NCBI GenBank assembly: GCA_033764265.1
Contig: JANRJB010000079.1
Coordinates: 1 to 11,875 of the forward strand
Origin: VGEM01 sp033764265
GTDB lineage: Bacteria; Pseudomonadota; Alphaproteobacteria; Rhodospirillales; Rhodospirillaceae
Direction: 5' to 3'
Length of the DNA stretch: 11,875 nucleotides
Of this stretch, positions 7,483 to 11,875 are shown piece by piece. Each line of letters begins with the position of its first letter. Position 1 is the first letter of the stretch. A model generated the notes under the pieces. The model did no database searches and was not told where the DNA came from. It saw nothing but the letters and a program-made list of their open reading frames with translations. The position numbers and the translations under genes are program-made.

Positions 7483-8483
7483 TGCCGATTTCGCCAGCCT
7501 TTCATCGTCGCGCCGCCATCGGGTTCGCCACTGCGGCGCTGGTGCCGGGGGCGCGGGCGCAAGCGCCGGCGGTGGTCGGGTCCAACGCACCGCCCAACAC
7601 ACCGTGGGAAGCGCAATGGACGCGGTTCGCACAGCGGGCCGAGGCCGGGGGCGTGCCGGTGTCGTCGATGACCGCCGGCCAGCTCGGCAGCGACGAGACC
7701 ATACTTGCGGCCCTGCGCCGCAACCGCGTGCAGGTTGGTGGCTTCACGCTGGCCGCCGTCACCGGCGTGGTGCCGGAACTGGCGCTCCTCACCATGCCGT
7801 ACCTGTTCGCGAACGAGGACGAAGCCGCGTACGTGCAGGACACGGTGGTCGGCGAAATCTTCGCGCCGCTGTTGCGCGCGCAGGGCCTTGCGTATCTGCA
7901 GCTGACCGCGTCGGGCTGGTCGGGCATCTATGCCAAACGCCCGGTGCGCGTGCCGGCCGACATCAAGGGCCGCAAGTTTCGCTCCTCGCCGACACTGGCT
8001 CACCGCGCGTTTCTCGATGCCGCCGGGGCCGATGTCGTGCCGATCGGGCTGGCCGACGTGATCCCGGCGCTGGAAACTGGCCTGGTCGACGGCGGTGTCA
8101 TGGTGCTGTCGTACTACGGCCCGGCGGTCTCGGACGCGGCCAAGTTTTTCACGCGCACGCGACACTACTATGAGGGCGGGCTGGTGCTGGCTAACGCGGG
8201 CTGGTTCGATCGGCTCGGTCCGGCCCAGCAAGCGGCGTTACGCGCGGCCTACGATACGCCGGCCGAGTCACGCGCCGTTGTGCGCGCGGCCGAGGCCGAC
8301 ATTCTGGCGAAGCTTGCGGCAAAAGGCGCGACCGTGATCGAGCCGACGCCGGACGAACATGCAGCCTGGGTGGCCGCGACCGTGTCTGCTGCCGACCGAC
8401 TTGTGCGTGACATCGGCGGGCAGGCCGCGGATGTGCGCGCCAGGTTGGTGGCCGCGCGCGACGCTTATCGGGCCAAACGATAA
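7482..8483 (+). CDS. TRAP-type (DctP family) periplasmic solute-binding protein
   Basis: This 333-aa protein has the features of a TRAP transporter substrate-binding protein. These are a signal peptide with FHRRAAIGFA and a probable cleavage after ARA (residue 26), the segment LLTMPYLFANEDEA (102-115), and the core block DIKGRKFRSSP with R167. In characterised DctP proteins the equivalent Arg pairs with a ligand carboxylate. ADVIPALETGLVDGG (191-205) matches the usual 'ALxTGxVDG' element. Family members bind organic acids and hand them to DctQ/DctM membrane subunits, but no DctQM gene lies in this window. The ATG overlaps the preceding TAA by one base and has no clear ribosome site, so translation probably depends on the upstream DUF1838 gene. 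That ties its job to the DUF1838 pair. The ligand cannot be predicted. Confidence 0.88.
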   Translation: MPISPAFHRRAAIGFATAALVPGARAQAPAVVGSNAPPNTPWEAQWTRFAQRAEAGGVPVSSMTAGQLGSDETILAALRRNRVQVGGFTLAAVTGVVPELALLTMPYLFANEDEAAYVQDTVVGEIFAPLLRAQGLAYLQLTASGWSGIYAKRPVRVPADIKGRKFRSSPTLAHRAFLDAAGADVVPIGLADVIPALETGLVDGGVMVLSYYGPAVSDAAKFFTRTRHYYEGGLVLANAGWFDRLGPAQQAALRAAYDTPAESRAVVRAAEADILAKLAAKGATVIEPTPDEHAAWVAATVSAADRLVRDIGGQAADVRARLVAARDAYRAKR

Positions 8484-8487
8484 TGAC

Positions 8488-9381
8488 TCAGTTCGCCGCG
8501 GTGTCCTGAGCAGCGTTCGGCGCGCCGAACGCATCGCACGGTTGCGGGTCGACGTTGCACTCGGCCACCAGGTTCATCACGCTGGAGAACATATCGTTGC
8601 CGAGAATCACCTGGACCGGCACGAAGCGGTCGTCATTCGAGAACAGGATGCGGCCCTCGGATTCGCGCATACGGTCCTCGGCATCGGGCTCGAAGCCGAA
8701 CACCGGCTCGACGCGCGAGACCACCGGCACCAACTCGCGCGGCATGTCGCGAATGGTGAAGACGCGCGGATTGCCGACCGTGCTGACGATGTCGTACCGC
8801 CGCCGGCCGTCGTAAATCGGCATGCGCACCTCGCGGCTCTTCGACGCGAGAATCTGCGTGCGCGCGCCGACGAACGCCGCGACCGGGTCGAGCGCGCCGC
8901 GGCGAAGTTCCTCAGGCACCTGCGGGATCGGACGGCGGCGCGAATTCCACGGCATGTCTTCCACGCGCAGGGTTTCGCCGGTGGCTGGATTGAACATCCG
9001 CTCTTCGCTGGTGGTCAACCCGGTGGTCGGGTCGAAAGTCATGGTCATGTAGGCGGCCATCTCGGGCGCGGCCCACTCGCGGCGGTACACAGCCGGCAAG
9101 GGCGTGATGGCCGGTCCGCCAGTCACCAGCGCGCCTTCGCTGGTCACCGCGGCGCGGAAGTTCTGGAACCACTGCAGCATGCCACGCGACCGCATTTCCA
9201 GCGTCGACTGGTAACGATCGGGCGTCTGCGAAAACGTCACGACCGTGTCGCCGACGTGCAGGCCGCCCAGCATGATGTCGTACAGCAGTTTTTCGCTCTG
9301 CTCGCGGGCGCCGGCGCTACCCGCCGACAGGCCGGCGATCAGGGCCATCACGGCAAGCGCGGGGCGGGTGCGGAAGGTCAC
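8488..9381 (-). CDS. DUF3108 domain periplasmic protein
   Basis: The mature N-terminus LLYDIMLGGLHVGDTVVTF is characteristic of DUF3108 proteins, which are exported and of unknown function. From the GTG at 9381 the product is 297 aa and opens with a clean Sec signal peptide: MTFRTR, a hydrophobic core, and AGA cleavage after residue 25. A TTG at 9438 would add 19 residues before the signal and is less likely. No strong ribosome site distinguishes them. The middle contains repeated basic and acidic stretches without a catalytic motif. Two cysteines near the C-terminus (AECNVDPQPC) could form a disulfide in the periplasm. The gene is divergent from pntAA and convergent with the binding-protein gene, four bases apart, so it is probably a single-gene unit. 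The family call is moderate to good; function unknown. Confidence 0.75.
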   Translation of the reverse strand: MTFRTRPALAVMALIAGLSAGSAGAREQSEKLLYDIMLGGLHVGDTVVTFSQTPDRYQSTLEMRSRGMLQWFQNFRAAVTSEGALVTGGPAITPLPAVYRREWAAPEMAAYMTMTFDPTTGLTTSEERMFNPATGETLRVEDMPWNSRRRPIPQVPEELRRGALDPVAAFVGARTQILASKSREVRMPIYDGRRRYDIVSTVGNPRVFTIRDMPRELVPVVSRVEPVFGFEPDAEDRMRESEGRILFSNDDRFVPVQVILGNDMFSSVMNLVAECNVDPQPCDAFGAPNAAQDTAAN

Positions 9382-9496
9382 GGGCCGAACTCGCTGTGGT
9401 CGGAGGAAAAGCGGCGCAGCAGGGTAGTGGATTTGCAACCGGCGCGCTACTGCCCGAAGACATCAGAAATATCATGCGGCGACGGCCCCTTAACCC

Positions 9497-9525
9497 TTGG
9501 CAAAGCGATGGCAATTTGCATGAAT
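9497..9525 (+). promoter_or_regulatory. Candidate promoter of the pnt operon
   Basis: TTGGCA (9497-9502), a 17-base spacer and ATGAAT (9520-9525) preceded by TG at 9517-9518 resemble a sigma70 promoter with an extended -10. The -10 hexamer is poor (three of six). It is the best candidate in the 174-base gap before pntAA. Confidence 0.3.
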
Positions 9526-9536
9526 TGCGGCGCAAT
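9511..9536 (+). repeat. Inverted-repeat cluster (GCAAT/ATTGC half-sites), possible operator
   Basis: GCAATT-TGCATG-AATTGC (9511-9528) is a perfect 6-6-6 inverted repeat. It is followed by ATTGC-GGC-GCAAT (9524-9536), which reuses the second arm. Three alternating half-sites are thus packed into 26 bases, 20 bases before the pntAA start and overlapping the candidate -10 box. This is the arrangement expected of a dimeric repressor site, but no regulator is identified. Confidence 0.35.
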
Positions 9537-9555
9537 CGAGCGGGGGTTCGACAAC

Positions 9556-10710
9556 ATGCAGATTGCGGTTCTGAAAGAACGCCGGCCCGGCGAAACCCGG
9601 GTCGCGGCGACACCGGACACGGTGAAGAAGTATATCGGCCTGGGCTGCAAGGTCGTGGTCGAGGCCGGCGCCGGGGCAGGCGCCAGCATTTCCGACGGCG
9701 ACTTCCAGGCCGCCGGAGCGGACATCGCCGCCGACGCGGCATCAGCCGTGGCGTCGGCCGACGTGGTCGTGAAGGTCGCCCGGCCGATGATCGCCGCCGA
9801 CGGCGGTGACGAAGTAGGAACGCTCAAGTCGGGCGCCATTCTGATGGCGGGCCTGAACGCGCTGACCAACCGGCCGGTGGTCGAAGCGCTGGCCAAGCAA
9901 GGCGTGACCGCCTTCGCGCTCGAGTTGATGCCGCGCATCAGCCGCGCGCAAGCCATGGATATCCTGTCGTCGCAGAGCAACCTGGCCGGCTACAAGGCGG
10001 TGGTCGATGCCGCGGCCACCTTTGGCCGCGCCATGCCGATGATGATGACCGCCGCCGGCACCGTGCCGCCGGCGCGCGTGCTGGTGTTCGGCGCCGGTGT
10101 CGCCGGCCTGCAAGCCATCGCGACCGCCAAGCGCATGGGCGCGGTGGTTTACGCCACCGACGTGCGTTACGCCGCCAAGGAACAGGTGGAAAGCCTGGGC
10201 GGCAAGTTCATCGTGGTCGACGAGGAGAAGATGAAGGCCGCCGAGACCTCGGGCGGCTACGCCAAGGAAATGGACGACGATTTCAAGCAGAAGCAGGCCG
10301 CCGCCGTGGCCGCCGAAGTGGCCAAGTCCGACATTCTCATTACCACCGCGCTGATCCCGGGCCGGCCGGCGCCGCGGCTGGTGACGGCCGAGATGGTCAA
10401 GTCGATGAAGTCGGGCTCGGTGATCGTCGATCTGGCGGTCGAGGCCGGCGGCAACGTCGAAGGCTCCAAGTTCGGCGAGACCGTGGTCACCGGCAACGGT
10501 GTCATCATCCTGGGCCACGCCAACGTGCCCGCGCGCCTGCCGCGCGACGCCAGTTCGTTGTACGCCAAGAACGTGCTGAATTTTCTCGGCCTGATGGTCG
10601 AGAAAGGCTCGGGCAACCTCAAGATCAACTGGGACGACGAGCTGGTCAAAGGCACGCTCGTCACCAAGGACGGGCAGGTGGTTCACCCCGCGCTCGCCCC
10701 CAAGGCCTGA
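9556..10710 (+). CDS. pntAA: NAD(P) transhydrogenase subunit alpha part 1 (NAD(H)-binding domain I)
   Basis: This 384-aa protein is the soluble NAD(H)-binding domain of proton-translocating transhydrogenase, which transfers hydride between NADH and NADP+ at the membrane. The start MQIAVLKERRPGETRVA is the usual beginning of the family. The Rossmann loop is GAGVAG (179-184), and the nucleotide-site block is ELMPRISRAQAMDILSSQS, with R127, Q132, D135 and S138. D202 is in ATDVR, and the mobile loop SGGYAKEM carries Y235. As I recall, these residues and the total length coincide with the numbering of the Rhodospirillum rubrum protein, which fixes the start at 9556. The reading frame happens to stay open far upstream, antisense to the DUF3108 gene, with an in-frame ATG at 9508. 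That extension has no homology-like content and is not part of the gene. It is the first gene of a three-gene operon. Confidence 0.96.
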   Translation: MQIAVLKERRPGETRVAATPDTVKKYIGLGCKVVVEAGAGAGASISDGDFQAAGADIAADAASAVASADVVVKVARPMIAADGGDEVGTLKSGAILMAGLNALTNRPVVEALAKQGVTAFALELMPRISRAQAMDILSSQSNLAGYKAVVDAAATFGRAMPMMMTAAGTVPPARVLVFGAGVAGLQAIATAKRMGAVVYATDVRYAAKEQVESLGGKFIVVDEEKMKAAETSGGYAKEMDDDFKQKQAAAVAAEVAKSDILITTALIPGRPAPRLVTAEMVKSMKSGSVIVDLAVEAGGNVEGSKFGETVVTGNGVIILGHANVPARLPRDASSLYAKNVLNFLGLMVEKGSGNLKINWDDELVKGTLVTKDGQVVHPALAPKA

Positions 10711-10717
10711 GCAGGGC

Positions 10718-10722
10718 AGGAG
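10718..10722 (+). promoter_or_regulatory. Ribosome binding site deciding the pntAB start
   Basis: AGGAG ends eight bases before ATG 10731. The in-frame GTG at 10722 overlaps it and is rejected as start. Confidence 0.6.
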
Positions 10723-10730
10723 TGCAAGCC

Positions 10731-11135
10731 ATGAATCCCAACGACGTATCCGGTCAGGCCCAACAGATTTCCGAACAGGCCGCGACGCTGGCCCAGCAGG
10801 TCCAGGACCTGGCGGCGCAGGTGGCGGCGCTGTCGGCCCAGGCCCAGGGCGGCGGCGAGTTCTGGTACCTGTTGACGATCTTCGTGCTCGCGGTGTTCGT
10901 GGGCTTTTACGTGGTGTGGAGCGTGACACCGGCGCTGCACAGCCCGCTGATGGCGGTCACCAACGCGGTGTCCAGCGTCATCATCGTCGGCGCCATCCTG
11001 GCGGCGGGGCCCGAGGAGTTCGGCGCGGCGAAGCTGCTCGGCTTCGGCGCGGTGATCCTGGCCTCGGTCAACATCTTCGGCGGCTTCCTGGTCACCCAGC
11101 GCATGCTCGAAATGTTCAAAAAGAAGGCCAAGTAG
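10731..11135 (+). CDS. pntAB: NAD(P) transhydrogenase subunit alpha part 2 (membrane)
   Basis: This 134-aa protein supplies part of the membrane domain that couples proton movement to hydride transfer. Three hydrophobic segments are visible, at about residues 45-63, 72-92 and 102-122. Between the first two is the family motif SVTPALHSPLMAVTNAVSSV. The C-terminus is short and basic (FKKKAK). Ahead of the first helix lies an unusual Gln/Ala-rich stretch (about residues 9-39) with hydrophobic residues I13, A17, L20, V24, L27, V31, L34 and A38. They are spaced alternately three and four apart, a regular heptad pattern that predicts a coiled coil. The gene starts 20 bases after the pntAA stop and ends so that its TAG overlaps the pntB ribosome site. 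In enterobacteria this part is fused to domain I; the split form is usual in alphaproteobacteria and several other groups. Confidence 0.93.
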   Translation: MNPNDVSGQAQQISEQAATLAQQVQDLAAQVAALSAQAQGGGEFWYLLTIFVLAVFVGFYVVWSVTPALHSPLMAVTNAVSSVIIVGAILAAGPEEFGAAKLLGFGAVILASVNIFGGFLVTQRMLEMFKKKAK

Positions 11136-11138
11136 GAG
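11134..11138 (+). promoter_or_regulatory. Ribosome binding site of pntB overlapping the pntAB stop
   Basis: AGGAG shares its first two bases with the TAG stop of pntAB and lies six bases before ATG 11145. This favours that start over the in-frame ATG at 11151. Confidence 0.6.
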
Positions 11139-11144
11139 CGCGCC

Positions 11145-11875
11145 ATGGCCATGGGAGCAACACTGTTCGCCTACATCGTCGCCGGCGTGTTCTTCATCCT
11201 CACGCTGCGCGGCCTGTCGAGCCCCGAAACCTCGCGCCAGGGCAACACGCTCGGCATGATCGGCATGGCCATCGCCATCGCCACCACGCTGTTCTCGCCG
11301 GTGGTGCAAAGCTACGGCTGGATCGTGGCCGGCATCGCCATCGGCGGCGCCATCGGCTACGTGATCGCCAAGCGCATCCAGATGACCGCACTGCCGCAGC
11401 TGGTGGCGGCCTTTCACAGCCTGGTGGGCATGGCCGCGGTGTTCGTGGCCACCGCCGCGCTGCTGGCGCCGGAGGCCTATGGCATCGGCACCGCCGGCAG
11501 CATCGCGCCCGCGAGCCTGGTGGAGATGTCCCTCGGGCTGGCGATCGGCGCCGTCACCTTTTCCGGCTCGGTGATCGCCTTCGCCAAGCTGCAGGGCCTG
11601 ATGAGCGGCAACCCGCTGGTGTTCCCCGGCCAGCACAAGCTGAACGCCGCCATCGGCATCGGCATCGTGGTGCTGATCGTGATGTTCTGCACCTCGGAGA
11701 ACCACACGCTGTTCTACGCGCTGATGATCGCCAGCTTCGCGATCGGCTTCCTGCTGATCCTGCCGATCGGCGGGGCCGACATGCCGGTGGTCGTGTCGAT
11801 GCTGAACAGCTACTCGGGCTGGGCGGCGGCGGGCATCGGGTTCACCCTGGGCAACAGCCTCTTGATCATCGTCGG
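11145..11875 (+). CDS. pntB: NAD(P) transhydrogenase subunit beta, N-terminal part (3' end outside window)
   Basis: The frame is open from ATG 11145 to the window end, giving 243 codons and two extra bases out of an expected 460 or so. It covers the membrane domain of the beta subunit; the NADP(H)-binding domain III lies beyond the window. Several hydrophobic helices are visible. Family signatures are LRGLSSPETSRQGN (21-34), TALPQLVAAFHSLVGMAAVF with H91, FAKLQGLMSG, PIGGADMPVVVSMLNSYSGW and the final GIGFTLGNSLLIIVG. H91 corresponds in number to the histidine studied in the proton path of the Escherichia coli beta subunit. The start is chosen for its ribosome site six bases upstream. Truncation is due only to the window edge. 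Confidence 0.96.
   Translation, partial: MAMGATLFAYIVAGVFFILTLRGLSSPETSRQGNTLGMIGMAIAIATTLFSPVVQSYGWIVAGIAIGGAIGYVIAKRIQMTALPQLVAAFHSLVGMAAVFVATAALLAPEAYGIGTAGSIAPASLVEMSLGLAIGAVTFSGSVIAFAKLQGLMSGNPLVFPGQHKLNAAIGIGIVVLIVMFCTSENHTLFYALMIASFAIGFLLILPIGGADMPVVVSMLNSYSGWAAAGIGFTLGNSLLIIV

Noticed and set aside
6589..7632. 347-codon minus-strand open frame over the second DUF1838 gene
   Set aside because: Composition is that of a GC-rich shadow frame. The plus strand has family motifs, a signal peptide and a ribosome site.
9508..9555. Possible small upstream peptide or N-terminal extension with CMNC before pntAA
   Set aside because: It is in frame with pntAA and has no ribosome site. Family length and residue numbering place the start at 9556, and the region is better explained as promoter and operator.
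9742..10929. 395-codon minus-strand open frame over pntAA and pntAB
   Set aside because: It covers two unmistakable transhydrogenase genes and has low-complexity His/Arg/Gly content with no ribosome site seen.
10683..11705. 340-codon minus-strand open frame over pntAB and pntB
   Set aside because: It is antisense to conserved membrane subunits. The His/Gln/Asp-rich translation is an artefact of the opposite strand.
1..11875. Search for tRNA, rRNA, CRISPR, insertion sequences and defence-type genes
   Set aside because: No cloverleaf-like sequence, regularly spaced repeats, transposase motifs or nuclease/toxin motifs were seen. All long frames with sense-like composition are accounted for by the listed genes.

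Overview
The window is GC-rich, densely packed chromosomal DNA from a proteobacterium, most likely an alphaproteobacterium. The best support is the split, three-gene proton-translocating transhydrogenase (pntAA-pntAB-pntB). Its first subunit matches the Rhodospirillum rubrum protein in length (384 aa) and in the numbering of several known residues, as I recall them. The M3-family oligoendopeptidase F and the soluble ABC1-type kinase with a KVAQ motif also fit. I see no tRNA, rRNA, CRISPR array, insertion sequence or prophage gene. No gene-free stretch exceeds 180 bases.

Layout. At the left edge is the 3' end of a PQQ-type aldose sugar dehydrogenase (1-420). It runs convergently into a long-chain acyl-CoA synthetase on the minus strand (417-2222), and the two stop codons overlap in one TTAA. 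A 165-base divergent intergenic region (2223-2387), with a candidate promoter for each direction, separates the synthetase from oligoendopeptidase F (2388-4205). An ABC1/ADCK/UbiB-family kinase follows 19 bases later (4225-5583). Next comes a compact three-gene group: two paralogous DUF1838 proteins (5640-6560 and 6583-7482) and a TRAP-type (DctP family) solute-binding protein (7482-8483). All three have signal peptides with twin arginines, and the last two genes overlap by one base. A DUF3108 periplasmic protein lies on the minus strand (8488-9381), its stop four bases from that of the binding protein. A 174-base divergent region with an inverted-repeat cluster then leads into pntAA (9556-10710), pntAB (10731-11135) and pntB (from 11145, cut by the window end).

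How the genes work together. The pnt operon couples the proton gradient to hydride transfer between NADH and NADP+, supplying NADPH. The acyl-CoA synthetase, the peptidase and the ABC1 kinase are ordinary housekeeping or salvage functions. The least understood part is the DUF1838-DUF1838-DctP group. It looks like a small exported module: two related proteins of unknown function and a ligand-binding protein whose membrane TRAP subunits are absent from the window. This is the best candidate here for an undescribed system, but its function cannot be read from the sequence.
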